From an uncultured Ligilactobacillus sp. (GTDB lineage: Bacteria > Bacillota > Bacilli > Lactobacillales > Lactobacillaceae), in the NCBI GenBank assembly GCA_934215475.1, contig CAKPZY010000049.1, positions 1-12,948 on the forward strand: a stretch of 12,948 bases of DNA, read 5' to 3'. Position numbers and translations under genes: made by a program. Positions 1 through 7,428 of the stretch are shown here, one piece after another. The notes below the pieces were generated by a model, which made no database searches, had not been told where the DNA came from, and saw only the letters and a program-made list of their open reading frames with translations. Numbering within the stretch: the first letter of the stretch is position 1; each line of letters opens with the position of its first letter.

Positions 1-519
1 CTTTCTTTTGATTTTGACATTCAAAAGTCTATCACAAATGGCTTTTTATATTTCTAACTTAATTTTACAAACCAGGTGTAGATATTCAAAATAGAATTGT
101 ATTGTTAAAAATTTATGCGCAATTATTTGTGCTAGGTTTGTTTATTTCATAAGAAAGTACGATTTAACTTCCATTTTGCATATGACACCTGACCCAGAGC
201 TAAAGACTAAGGGAACCAAACATTGATGTTCGAGACATATAATTTTCGTCTGCATGCTTTGTTTGCAAATACAATCCTATTATAAAATAGGAAGCACTTG
301 CTTCATTAAGAAGAGTCCTTCTACTGCTTATTTCAAAAATAAATGTGTGAGGTACAATATTTGAGGGCTTTGCATATCCAGTGGAAAAGTCTAAAAATTC
401 GAAAAAAACAAGACAATAGTGGGTACTAATTTAAAATATTTAAATTTAGCACTATATTTTGGTATAATAACCACGTTTGTGGAAGAAGACAAAAGTATTA
501 TTAGAGGGGCGAAAGAAAA
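1..519. other. Gene-free left margin with short hairpins
   Basis: AT-rich stretch with no open frame that has a ribosome site and a recognisable product. It contains a 7-bp hairpin at 5-27 (CTTTTGA/TCAAAAG) without a T-tract, so not a clear terminator. Three short back-to-back hairpins lie at 276-291 (CCTATT/AATAGG), 291-304 (GAAGC/GCTTC) and 309-322 (AGAAG/CTTCT). A candidate promoter for the esterase lies at its right end (440-468). Any gene left of the window cannot be judged. Confidence 0.6.
440..468 (+). promoter_or_regulatory. Candidate promoter of the esterase gene
   Basis: A perfect -10 box TATAAT (463-468) sits 17 bases after a weak -35, TTAAAT (440-445, 3 of 6 consensus bases). The expected transcription start is near 475, leaving a leader of about 45 bases. 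The -35 lies inside the right arm of an AT-rich palindrome (428-446). The -10 and spacing are seen directly; function is inferred. Confidence 0.5.
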
Positions 520-1368
520 ATGAAAAAAGTTATCAAAATTAATAAAAGCCGCAGCGGCTTATGGCAAGATACAGATGTTACATATGCTCAAGTGCCCGGA
601 TGGTTAGGTCATGCTACTAGAGACTTGAAGTTGACAGTTATCAGACATTTTGAAGATCAGCCCCATAATTTACCATTCATAGTCTGGTTTGCCGGCGGGG
701 GATGGATGGATATCGATCATAATGTACATTTACCTAATTTGGTAGACTTTGCTCGCGCAGGCTTTGTCGTTGTCAGTGTAGAATACCGTCATAGCAACAT
801 TACTAACTGGCCTGGGCAGCTGGAAGACGCAAAAGCTGCGATCCGTTATTTGAAAGCGCACGCAGCTAAGTATCAGATCGATAAAAAACGAGTGATCGTA
901 ATGGGTGAATCAGCCGGTAGTCATTTAGCAAGCATGGTTGCCTTAACTGGAGAAAACAACAAGTATGATGTCGGTGCTTATTTAGACCAGACAAGCTCTG
1001 TATCTATAGCGATACCATGGTATGGAGTCGTGGATCCTTTATCCGCCAAAAAAAATAGTAAATCAAATGATTTTGATTTCGTTTACCGTAATCTACTTGG
1101 TGCGGAGCCTGAATCAGCTCCAACATTAGATGAACAGGCAGACCCATTGCACTTTGCCCAGGAAAATAAAGTTCCATTTTTGATTTTACATGGCACAGAT
1201 GATGAAGTTGTTCCCGTCTTGGACTCTGAAAAGTTATATGACAAATTAGTTGAGTGCGGACACCCGACAGATTTAATTGAACTTGAAGGTGCTCGTCACA
1301 TGGATGAAGCTTATTTGCAACCGGAAATCAGTAATTTGATTGTTAACTTTATCCATAAACATCTTTAG
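520..1368 (+). CDS. Alpha/beta-hydrolase, carboxylesterase-like
   Basis: A 282-aa cytoplasmic alpha/beta-hydrolase of the small esterase/lipase type (BD-FAE / alpha-beta hydrolase-3 group), expected to cleave short acyl or aryl esters; the true substrate cannot be read. Residues 53-62 (FIVWFAGGGW) hold the oxyanion-hole loop. GESAG at 129-133 puts the nucleophile at Ser131. HGTDDEVVP (224-232) supplies the acid (Asp227 or Asp228), and His260 in GARH completes the triad. There is no signal peptide or membrane segment. In relatives the oxyanion loop normally reads HGGG or HGGx; here Ala58 replaces the histidine while the glycines remain. The ATG has AGAGGGG (503-509) ten bases upstream. No terminator is evident after the stop. 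The gene appears to be transcribed alone. The fold call is firm, the substrate unknown. Confidence 0.88.
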   Translation: MKKVIKINKSRSGLWQDTDVTYAQVPGWLGHATRDLKLTVIRHFEDQPHNLPFIVWFAGGGWMDIDHNVHLPNLVDFARAGFVVVSVEYRHSNITNWPGQLEDAKAAIRYLKAHAAKYQIDKKRVIVMGESAGSHLASMVALTGENNKYDVGAYLDQTSSVSIAIPWYGVVDPLSAKKNSKSNDFDFVYRNLLGAEPESAPTLDEQADPLHFAQENKVPFLILHGTDDEVVPVLDSEKLYDKLVECGHPTDLIELEGARHMDEAYLQPEISNLIVNFIHKHL

Positions 1369-1725
1369 GTTGAAATTTCTAATTTTTCTCTTGTAGGGCG
1401 TATATCGTGCATTTGCAACGCATAATGTGTTATTTTACTAAATAGAATTTACTTTTAGTTTATCAACAATGACATAGATTTTGATTGCTGGAATACTGAA
1501 ATTTTTTAAGTATATTTTTCAAAATTTAATGAAAATACTTTGAAAAGATAAGCTAATTGAGGTAAACTATATTTTGTACGATTTTTATCGCGAGAAGCAT
1601 GTTTTACTAAAATTTTCAGGAACACAGATTTCTTATAAATCTCTATAAACAACCGTTTATGATGTTTTTGTATACGAACATAACTGCCATGAAAGCAGCA
1701 AATTTTATCAAGGAGAGACTAGCAA
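1369..1725. other. Spacer before pyruvate oxidase
   Basis: 357 bases without a supportable gene. Two promoter-like pieces are visible. TTGAAA (1540-1545) lies 17 bases before TAAACT (1563-1568). A good -10, TATGAT (1658-1663), has no convincing -35. A small CTGC/GCAG hairpin lies just before the pox ribosome site. No CcpA cre site or Rex operator of acceptable quality was found by eye. The length suggests a long regulated leader or a distal promoter, which is inference only. Confidence 0.5.
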
Positions 1726-3456
1726 ATGAAAAACGGAGCGGATAGATTAGTGGACGTTTTGACTGCGTGGGGAGTTGATCATGTCTATGGTATCCCAGGT
1801 GATTCTATAGATACAACTGTCGATGGGATCAGACGACAATCGGACAAGATAGATTTTATTCAAGTACGGCATGAAGAAGTTGGAGCTTTGGCGGCGGCAG
1901 CTGAAGCCAAGCTGACGGATAAATTGGCCGCTTGTTTATCGATTGGCGGACCAGGTGCCATCCATATGTTAAATGGCTTGTATGATGCAAAGATGGATCA
2001 CGCACCTGTTTTAGCACTCTTGGGTCAAGTTCAATCTAACTTGCTCAACACAGGCTTTTTCCAAGAAGTGAATACTCCGCAGTTATTTGAAGATGTCGCT
2101 GTTTATAATCGCTTGATCACATCCGTGGATCATTTGGCGGAAACAGTTGATGAGGCGATCAAAACCGCCTATGCGAAGCATGGCGTCGCTGTTTTGACTA
2201 TCCCTGATGATATTCCTCAGCAAAAATTGAAAACGGCTTTCGAAGCCACTGCTGCTAAATTTAGCTTGCATAAACCTACTGTTTCTGAAGAACAAGTAGA
2301 GCAAGCTGTCGATTTGTTGAATCGCGCTAAGAACCCGGTGGCACTTTTTGGCACTGGCATCAAACATGCCGGTGAGACTATGCAGCGCTTTGTCGAAACA
2401 TATAAGATCCCATTTGTGGAAACTCTTCCGGCAAAGGGACTGGTACCAGATGATCATCCCAATTCTTTAGGCCAAGTTGGTAAGTTAGGTACTAAACCAG
2501 CCTATCATGCAATGAAAGATGCAGATCTTTTGATCATGGTTGGGACTAATTATCCTTACACACCTTATCTGCCAAAGCCCGGTCGCGCTAAAAGCATCCA
2601 GATCAATTTGGAACCTTCTCATCTAAACAAACGCTTTCCTGCTGATATTGCGATTCATGGCGATGCAGGTGAAGTGGTAGAGGCCATTTTAAACAGCGGT
2701 TTGCAACCGTCTGACGGCAGCTTTTTAGCAAAATATCAAGGCAAAATGGCTACTTGGAATTCTTGGATCGATGCCAAAACAGAATTGAAAGGTTCACCAC
2801 TGGCACCAGAAGTTTTATTTGATCAGATCAAAAAGACAGCTCCAAAAGATACGATCTTCTCGATTGATGTTGGTACTGCAACTTCTTGGAGTGCTCGCTT
2901 CTTACCGGTGGGGGCAACACAGAAATATACAATTTCATCTTGGTTAGGGACTATGGGTTGCGCACTGCCGGGTGCGCTCGCCGCTTCTCGTGCTTATCCT
3001 GAAAGACAAGTCATCTCCATTAACGGCGACGGAGCGTTTGCGATGGTCATGGAGGACTTCGTTACCGCAGTCAAATACAAGATGCCGCTGATCAATATCG
3101 TTTTAAATAATAAGAAATTGGCGTTTATACAATATGAACAGGAATCGGCTGGGCAGTTAAATTATGCTATCGATCTGGAAGATATGGACTATGCTAAATT
3201 TGCAGAAGCTGCTGGCGGGATCGGTTATAACGTTTCCAATAAGCGTGAGTTCAGCAATGCTCTGAAAAAAGCATATAAATCTAAGGATCGCCCAGTCTTG
3301 ATTAATGCTTTTGTAGCTGATGATGCACCATTACCAGGTCAAATCGTCAGTGATGAAGCTAAAGGGTATATGAAGTTTGGCACACAATACTTGGCTGAAA
3401 AGCACAAAATACCTGTATTGCCGCCAATCAAAGATATTCTTCGGCACTTTTTCTAA
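1726..3456 (+). CDS. pox: Pyruvate oxidase (phosphate-dependent)
   Basis: A 576-aa cytoplasmic ThDP/FAD flavoenzyme: pyruvate + phosphate + O2 gives acetyl phosphate, CO2 and H2O2. It matches the remembered L. plantarum enzyme throughout. The order is N-terminal ThDP domain (about 1-170; Glu50 in RHEEVGA is the cofactor-activating glutamate), FAD domain (about 190-340), and C-terminal ThDP/Mg domain (GDG 434-436, Asn462). The active-site positions of L. plantarum Phe121-Gln122 and Phe479, Ile480, Glu483 are kept here as Phe112-Gln113 and Phe467, Ile468, Glu471, which separates it from acetolactate synthase. It is about 27 residues shorter than the 603-aa L. plantarum protein, mainly at the termini. 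AAGGAGA (1710-1716) lies nine bases before the ATG. It is monocistronic, with a strong terminator after the stop. Acetyl phosphate yields ATP through acetate kinase; the peroxide by-product can inhibit competitors. Confidence 0.93.
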   Translation: MKNGADRLVDVLTAWGVDHVYGIPGDSIDTTVDGIRRQSDKIDFIQVRHEEVGALAAAAEAKLTDKLAACLSIGGPGAIHMLNGLYDAKMDHAPVLALLGQVQSNLLNTGFFQEVNTPQLFEDVAVYNRLITSVDHLAETVDEAIKTAYAKHGVAVLTIPDDIPQQKLKTAFEATAAKFSLHKPTVSEEQVEQAVDLLNRAKNPVALFGTGIKHAGETMQRFVETYKIPFVETLPAKGLVPDDHPNSLGQVGKLGTKPAYHAMKDADLLIMVGTNYPYTPYLPKPGRAKSIQINLEPSHLNKRFPADIAIHGDAGEVVEAILNSGLQPSDGSFLAKYQGKMATWNSWIDAKTELKGSPLAPEVLFDQIKKTAPKDTIFSIDVGTATSWSARFLPVGATQKYTISSWLGTMGCALPGALAASRAYPERQVISINGDGAFAMVMEDFVTAVKYKMPLINIVLNNKKLAFIQYEQESAGQLNYAIDLEDMDYAKFAEAAGGIGYNVSNKREFSNALKKAYKSKDRPVLINAFVADDAPLPGQIVSDEAKGYMKFGTQYLAEKHKIPVLPPIKDILRHFF

Positions 3457-3501
3457 AATAAATTAGCAACAAATTACCTGAGATTAGCTTGTTAATGTCT
3501 C

Positions 3502-3539
3502 AATAGTGGTGGTGACAAAATGTCACCACCACTATTTTT
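3502..3539 (+). terminator. Rho-independent terminator of pox
   Basis: Perfect 16-bp inverted repeat: AATAGTGGTGGTGACA (3502-3517) and its complement (3521-3536), around an AAA loop, running into TTTTT. One of the strongest hairpins in the window. Confidence 0.93.
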
Positions 3540-3596
3540 CATTCAAACTATTTTTTCCAATTTTTTCAGAAGTGTCAACAATTTTTGGAAATTAAC

Positions 3597-3624
3597 TTGC
3601 TTCACCTCCTTAAGCAGCTATCAT
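3597..3624 (+). promoter_or_regulatory. Candidate glyA promoter
   Basis: TTGCTT (3597-3602), 16 bases, then TATCAT (3619-3624, one mismatch to TATAAT). It lies after the pox terminator and 56 bases before the glyA start. If this is the promoter, transcription starts near 3631 and the CCTCCTT element at 3605-3611 lies in the spacer, outside the mRNA. Confidence 0.35.
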
Positions 3625-3660
3625 TTTGCAACTTAATTTGGTAAGATTGGTTTATTAAAA

Positions 3661-3668
3661 GAAGGGGG
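3661..3668 (+). promoter_or_regulatory. Ribosome site deciding a TTG start for glyA
   Basis: GAAGGGGG ends eleven bases before TTG at 3680. No ATG or GTG lies in frame nearby, and the encoded N-terminus ([10 protein letters not shown]) fits the usual start of SHMT, so TTG is the likely initiator. Confidence 0.75.
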
Positions 3669-3679
3669 CTGATTTTCAG

Positions 3680-4951
3680 TTGAGTTATCAAGAATTAGAT
3701 CCAGAATTATGGCAGGCGATCGATGCCGAACAACAAAGGCAAGAAAATAATATCGAATTGATTGCTTCTGAAAACATTGTTTCTCCTGCGGTTCGCGCGG
3801 CTCAAGGTTCGGTTTTAACGAACAAATATTCAGAAGGTTATCCGGGTAAACGCTATTATGGCGGTAATGAATATATCGATCAGGTTGAAAACTTGGCGAT
3901 CGAGCGGGCCAAAAAGCTTTTCAACGCGGAATATGTCAATGTACAGCCCCATTCTGGCTCTCAGGCGAACCAAGAGGTTTATGCGGCTTTTTTAAAACCT
4001 GGGGATAAAATTCTAGGGATGGATCTTGACGCTGGTGGCCACTTATCGCATGGAGCGAAGGTCAATTTTAGCGGCAAACTGTATAAGTCTTATACTTATG
4101 GGTTAAATCCTAAAACTGAATTACTGGATTATGAGGCCCTTGAAAAAATTGCTCGCAAGGTCAAGCCAAATATGATCGTGGCTGGGGCTTCTGCTTATAG
4201 CCGGATCATCGATTGGGCTAAGTTTCGGAAAGTCGCCGATGAGGTAGGGGCTTATCTTTTAGTTGATATGGCTCACATCGCCGGACTAGTTGCTGCCGGA
4301 TTGCATCCGAGCCCAATACCGTATGCCGATGTGGTTACTACGACCACTCATAAAACTTTACGCGGACCAAGAGGCGGTATGATTTTGGCTTTGGCAAAGT
4401 ATGGCAAAAAAATTAATTCTGCAGTCTTTCCAGGAACGCAAGGCGGGCCTTTAGACCACGTAATTGCAGCTAAAGCTGCCATGCTATACGAAGATCTGCG
4501 GCCAGAATTCAAGCAGTACGCACAAAGGATCATAGATAATGCCCGGGCAATGGCCGATGAGTTTTCACATTTTGAAAATATAAGAGTCGTATCTGGAGGA
4601 ACGGACAATCATTTGATGACTCTGGACCTTTCTCAAACCGACCTAAACGGCAAAGAAGCGCAAGAGCTTTTGGATTCAGTTTCTATCACAACCAATAAAG
4701 AAGCTATTCCAGAAGAGAAACTGAGTCCTTTTAAAACATCAGGAATACGTCTTGGCACTCCAGCTATTACGACTCGTGGTTTTGGTGAAGAAGATTGCCG
4801 CCAAGTAGCCAGGTTGATAGTACGTGCCATCGATCGGCACGCAAACCCAAAGGAATTGGAAGAGGTCAAGGCTGAGGTGGGTCGCTTGACCGCTGCTCAT
4901 CCAATTGATAATTTCGTAGCCCCAATAGAATTTTCTACGATAAAAATATAA
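3680..4951 (+). CDS. glyA: Serine hydroxymethyltransferase
   Basis: A 423-aa PLP enzyme of the cytoplasm that interconverts serine + tetrahydrofolate and glycine + 5,10-methylene-THF, the main source of one-carbon units for purine, thymidylate and methionine synthesis. Family marks are [12 protein letters not shown] (51-62; Glu52 and the tyrosine pair at the active site), HSGSQAN (91-97), the PLP-ring aspartate in DMAHIAG (Asp196, His199), the Schiff-base lysine Lys225 in [14 protein letters not shown], and Arg357 in GIRLGTPA, which binds the substrate carboxylate. Length is normal for a bacterial SHMT. The start is TTG, set by GAAGGGGG upstream. It is a single gene between two terminators. 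An upstream CCTCCTT could pair with the ribosome site if it is transcribed. No PurR box or riboswitch was recognised. Confidence 0.96.
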   Translation: MSYQELDPELWQAIDAEQQRQENNIELIASENIVSPAVRAAQGSVLTNKYSEGYPGKRYYGGNEYIDQVENLAIERAKKLFNAEYVNVQPHSGSQANQEVYAAFLKPGDKILGMDLDAGGHLSHGAKVNFSGKLYKSYTYGLNPKTELLDYEALEKIARKVKPNMIVAGASAYSRIIDWAKFRKVADEVGAYLLVDMAHIAGLVAAGLHPSPIPYADVVTTTTHKTLRGPRGGMILALAKYGKKINSAVFPGTQGGPLDHVIAAKAAMLYEDLRPEFKQYAQRIIDNARAMADEFSHFENIRVVSGGTDNHLMTLDLSQTDLNGKEAQELLDSVSITTNKEAIPEEKLSPFKTSGIRLGTPAITTRGFGEEDCRQVARLIVRAIDRHANPKELEEVKAEVGRLTAAHPIDNFVAPIEFSTIKI

Positions 4952-4979
4952 GAATTTAAACAGCTTTCGTTATGGGATA

Positions 4980-5015
4980 AAAAAACGTGGATCTCTTTGC
5001 AGGTCCACGTTTTTT
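4980..5015. terminator. Two-way terminator between glyA and GNAT gene
   Basis: Arms 4980-4993 and 5002-5015 pair over 14 bp (one U-G wobble) around an 8-base loop. The core is ACGTGGA/TCCACGT flanked by an A-run on the left and a T-run on the right, so it can stop glyA transcripts (+) and, read from the other strand, the convergent acetyltransferase gene. Confidence 0.9.
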
Positions 5016-5042
5016 ATCAGCTCAAATAATTATTGGTCATTT

Positions 5043-5540
5043 TTAAGGAAAATATTTGCCCATGATACTAAGATCAAGATAATGCCCATTGATTTGTGCC
5101 ACTTTCGGTAATAGTCCCCATTGGACAAAGTTTTGCTTTTGAAATAAGTGCATACTAGGTGTATTTTGCTTAAAAACAAAAGCAACTAAGTTGTTAATAT
5201 CTAGATGGTGCAGCTGATTCGCTACAAAATCCAATGTCTGAGTGCCTACATTTTGTCGGTGAAACTTTTCATCCACATAAATGCTGATTTCTGCAGTATT
5301 TTGATACGCTGCTCGACCATAGAATGGTTCTAAACTTACCCAGCCGATCATCTCAACACCTTGGTAGATTACCCAGATGGGATATTTTTGCGGATCAAAG
5401 GCATCAAACCAATCTTGACGCTCGCTAACAGTTACCGGTGCTAAATCTGCTGTTACTGTTCCTGAGTCGATCACTTGGTTATAGATCTCAACGATTTTAG
5501 GCAACTGGGACTGTTTAGCATGCTTAAATTTAATTGCCAT
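5043..5540 (-). CDS. GNAT-family N-acetyltransferase
   Basis: A 165-aa single-domain acetyl-CoA-dependent N-acetyltransferase resembling the phosphinothricin/YncA-type branch, whose members acetylate small amines, amino-acid analogues or methionine derivatives. The acetyl-CoA signature lies at 83-101: the strand AEISIYVD is followed by the pyrophosphate loop RQNVGT (95-100). The family's early helix IVEIYNQVI (16-24) and WVSLEPF (67-73) also fit. A late NTPSMHLFQKQNF (126-138) matches the usual N-x-x-x-x-x-L-F-x-K-x-G-F acetyltransferase helix, though Asn137 stands where glycine is common. There is no signal or membrane segment. AAGGAGA (complement of 5548-5554) lies seven bases before the ATG. 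It has its own promoter, divergent from the aldo/keto reductase, and converges on glyA. The substrate is unknown. Confidence 0.88.
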   Translation of the reverse strand: MAIKFKHAKQSQLPKIVEIYNQVIDSGTVTADLAPVTVSERQDWFDAFDPQKYPIWVIYQGVEMIGWVSLEPFYGRAAYQNTAEISIYVDEKFHRQNVGTQTLDFVANQLHHLDINNLVAFVFKQNTPSMHLFQKQNFVQWGLLPKVAQINGHYLDLSIMGKYFP

Positions 5541-5636
5541 CTATAAATCTCCTTATATATTCTAAGTTAGTCTGTGGTAGTTAATGTCACCTGGTACCTT
5601 TATTTGTATATGACAAATGAAACAATGCGTTGATTT

Positions 5637-5665
5637 ATTATACTTATATGTTCTTTTCAATGCAA
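5637..5665 (-). promoter_or_regulatory. Promoter of the GNAT gene
   Basis: On the minus strand TTGCAT (complement of 5660-5665) lies 17 bases before a perfect TATAAT (complement of 5637-5642). The leader is roughly 90 bases. The -35 is weak (3 of 6), the -10 exact. Confidence 0.55.
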
Positions 5666-5697
5666 GAAACAAATCATATTCGTTTTAAATCAATATT

Positions 5698-5706
5698 TGT
5701 TATACT
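5698..5706 (+). promoter_or_regulatory. Extended -10 promoter of aldo/keto reductase gene
   Basis: TGTTATACT is an extended -10 (TG, one base, TATACT at 5701-5706) 38 bases before the ATG. No good -35 is present, which is common for extended -10 promoters. The motif TTATACTTA also occurs at 5638-5646, close to the opposite-strand promoter. Confidence 0.45.
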
Positions 5707-5743
5707 TAAAAATGATGAATAAAAAATTTAGGAGGGTCCTACA

Positions 5744-6583
5744 ATGACAATACCAGAAGTAGTTTTAAATGACGGGTATAAACTACCCAAAGTTGGCTTA
5801 GGCACCTACGAACTGCGAGGCGGAAAGGGATATCAACAAATCATTTCTGCCATCAAAGACGGCTACCGCTCGATCGATAGTGCTACTAATTATGATAATG
5901 AGGGGATCGTGGGGAAAGCGATCGGCAGTTCTGGCGTCCCGCGCGATCAATTATTTGTATCTTCCAAACTTCCAGGCAAATATCATCATTATGATGATGC
6001 TTTATCCTCGATCCAGGAATCGCTAGCGCGCATGGGCCTAGATTATTTTGACCTCTTTTTGATCCACTGGCCATTGCCAAAGAGAGGCTTGTATGTTGAA
6101 GCATGGGAAGCTTTAATTACGGCTCAAAAATTAGGGCTTATCAAATCGATTGGTGTTTCTAACTTTGAACCGGAACATTTAGACAAGATAATCTCTGAAA
6201 CCGGAGTAACGCCTTCAGTCAACCAAATCGAGATCCATCCATACTGGATCAATGAAGCCCGGATTAAAGAAGATACCAAACGTGGGATCGTAACCGAGGC
6301 GTGGAGCCCGCTGGGTCGCGGAAACTCTGCGCTAAGCGAACCGATCGTCAAAAAATTAGCTGAGAAATATGGTAAGAATGTCGGGCAAATCATTTTACGC
6401 TGGCACTTACAGCGAGGAATCGTTCCGTTGCCAAAATCATCTAATTTAACGCACCAACGTGCCAACTTGGATGTTTTTGATTTCAAGTTAACTTCAGATG
6501 AGGTCAAGGCGATCAATACGCTTGATCGGGCAGACGGCAGAATAGATGACCAAGATCCTAATGAATATGAAGAATTTGAATGA
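5744..6583 (+). CDS. Aldo/keto reductase (AKR5-like)
   Basis: A 279-aa cytoplasmic NADPH-dependent carbonyl reductase with a TIM-barrel fold, of the 2,5-diketo-D-gluconate reductase / YvgN glyoxal-reductase type. The catalytic tetrad is visible as Asp45 and Tyr50 (SIDSATNYDNE), Lys75 (SSKLPGK) and His108 (LIHWPLP). GVSNF (137-141) and the substrate-pocket strand VNQIEIHPYW (159-168) follow. The NADPH clamp is LPKSSNLTHQRANLDVF (229-245), with Lys231, Ser232 and Arg239 expected to hold the 2'-phosphate. Length is typical. The likely role is detoxifying glyoxal, methylglyoxal or other aldehydes; the substrate is inference. AGGAGGG (5730-5736) lies seven bases before the ATG. It is monocistronic, with its own extended -10 promoter and a long hairpin after the stop. 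GATC is strikingly frequent inside it. Confidence 0.94.
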   Translation: MTIPEVVLNDGYKLPKVGLGTYELRGGKGYQQIISAIKDGYRSIDSATNYDNEGIVGKAIGSSGVPRDQLFVSSKLPGKYHHYDDALSSIQESLARMGLDYFDLFLIHWPLPKRGLYVEAWEALITAQKLGLIKSIGVSNFEPEHLDKIISETGVTPSVNQIEIHPYWINEARIKEDTKRGIVTEAWSPLGRGNSALSEPIVKKLAEKYGKNVGQIILRWHLQRGIVPLPKSSNLTHQRANLDVFDFKLTSDEVKAINTLDRADGRIDDQDPNEYEEFE

Positions 6584-6596
6584 TGATTAACATTAC

Positions 6597-6653
6597 AAAC
6601 AAGGCAGCAGTCACAAAGTTGTATCTTACAACAAAGTGATTGCTGCCTTGTTT
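6597..6653. terminator. Long symmetrical two-way terminator
   Basis: An 18-bp outer stem (6597-6614 with 6636-6653, one G-U pair) is followed by an AAA/AAA internal loop, then a 6-bp inner stem GTTGTA/TACAAC (6618-6623, 6627-6632) with a three-base TCT loop. It lies exactly between the reductase and the convergent gene that ends at 6656, with A-rich and T-rich flanks, so it most likely serves both. The 57-base near-palindrome is longer than the other terminators here. Confidence 0.85.
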
Positions 6654-6655
6654 AA

Positions 6656-7363
6656 TTAAATGCTTTTTAATAAGACAGGATCAGAAAAATGGTTTGCAAA
6701 AATTTTCCGCCAATCTTTTCTTTGCCTGTCTCTACTGGTGATGATCGGGCTTATCCATTGATTTGTTGGCAATAATTTTAGCAATCCGTGACCATTAAAC
6801 TGGGAGAATAAAAAATTTCTGCCATACAAACGAGCAATTATTTTGTTAAATTTGAACTCATTAACTGGTAACAGCAGATGATTCAAATTATTTCGCCTTC
6901 CAAGATAGAGAGGTAAATGCACAAATTCTTCGGTTAAATCGAGTGGAAGAGCTTTATGCTGCGCGGCAATTTCTGGTGGCAGGCTGACTGCACAGACCAA
7001 GCCTGATCCTTCTAAATTAATTAAAAAATATAATGTCGCGATTTCAATTGGTGATAATGAAAAATAAAAGTGCCGGTTTCGGTGTTGGATCAATATTTTA
7101 GGCAATTTCACAGGCAGATGCTTCAAATCAGCAGGATTGCCGAAATTGTATTGTAACTGTTGGGCATGTTTGAGCCAGAGCGGATGGTCCGCTGTCCGAA
7201 GTGTTAACCACTTGTATTTTTTGTTTAATAGAAAATACGCACTAGTATCAAATTTAGAAAAATTCGCCGCCAAGATCTGATAGTTGCCAGCCTTTTGACC
7301 CGATTCTTTAACGATTTTAAATAAATATTCGAAAAAAAGGCCGTGGAGCTTTTCATTATACAT
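6656..7363 (-). CDS. Uncharacterised basic protein, downstream of LOG
   Basis: Product not recognised. I place the start at the ATG at 7361-7363 (235 aa) because AAAGGA (complement of 7372-7377) lies eight bases before it. The frame extends 21 codons further to an ATG at 7426, but that ATG has no ribosome site and almost touches the LOG stop codon. The protein is basic and rich in Leu, Phe, Asn and His, with no signal peptide, no clear membrane segment and no cysteine cluster. Notable stretches are KYKWLTLRTADHPLW (49-63), HRNRHFYFSLSP (94-105) and a lysine/arginine-rich tail SRDRQRKDWRK (210-220). The R-x-x-DH portion is loosely reminiscent of small proteins found on lactobacillus accessory elements, a weak resemblance. 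It lies 65 bases after the LOG gene on the same strand with no terminator between, so it is probably co-transcribed. Confidence 0.7.
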   Translation of the reverse strand: MYNEKLHGLFFEYLFKIVKESGQKAGNYQILAANFSKFDTSAYFLLNKKYKWLTLRTADHPLWLKHAQQLQYNFGNPADLKHLPVKLPKILIQHRNRHFYFSLSPIEIATLYFLINLEGSGLVCAVSLPPEIAAQHKALPLDLTEEFVHLPLYLGRRNNLNHLLLPVNEFKFNKIIARLYGRNFLFSQFNGHGLLKLLPTNQWISPIITSRDRQRKDWRKIFANHFSDPVLLKSI

Positions 7364-7371
7364 TATGGATA

Positions 7372-7377
7372 TCCTTT
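7372..7377 (-). promoter_or_regulatory. Ribosome site deciding the start of the unknown gene
   Basis: Minus-strand AAAGGA lies eight bases before the ATG at 7363. The more upstream ATG at 7426 has no such site. Confidence 0.65.
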
Positions 7378-7428
7378 CTTTCAAACTAAGGCAGATGCCA
7401 TTATTTTTCCCGGTAGTCAATACCATAA

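Noticed and set aside
95..226. Open plus-strand frame of 43 codons ending in TPDPELKTKGTKH
   Set aside because: No start with a ribosome site and no recognisable match; too short to separate from chance in AT-rich DNA.
1529..1542. Possible CcpA cre site in the pox upstream region (TGAAAATACTTTGA)
   Set aside because: It lacks the central CG and the closing CA of the cre consensus; too many mismatches to support.
2083..2457. 124-codon minus-strand frame inside pox
   Set aside because: It is antisense to a well-conserved part of pyruvate oxidase and has no ribosome site or recognisable product.
3543..3605. Minus-strand 20-aa frame (GTG start) encoding an amphipathic, Lys/Leu-rich peptide next to a perfect AAGGAGG
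   Set aside because: The ribosome-site sequence overlaps the start codon with no spacer, no better start follows, and no convincing minus-strand promoter is present. The peptide composition is the only attraction.
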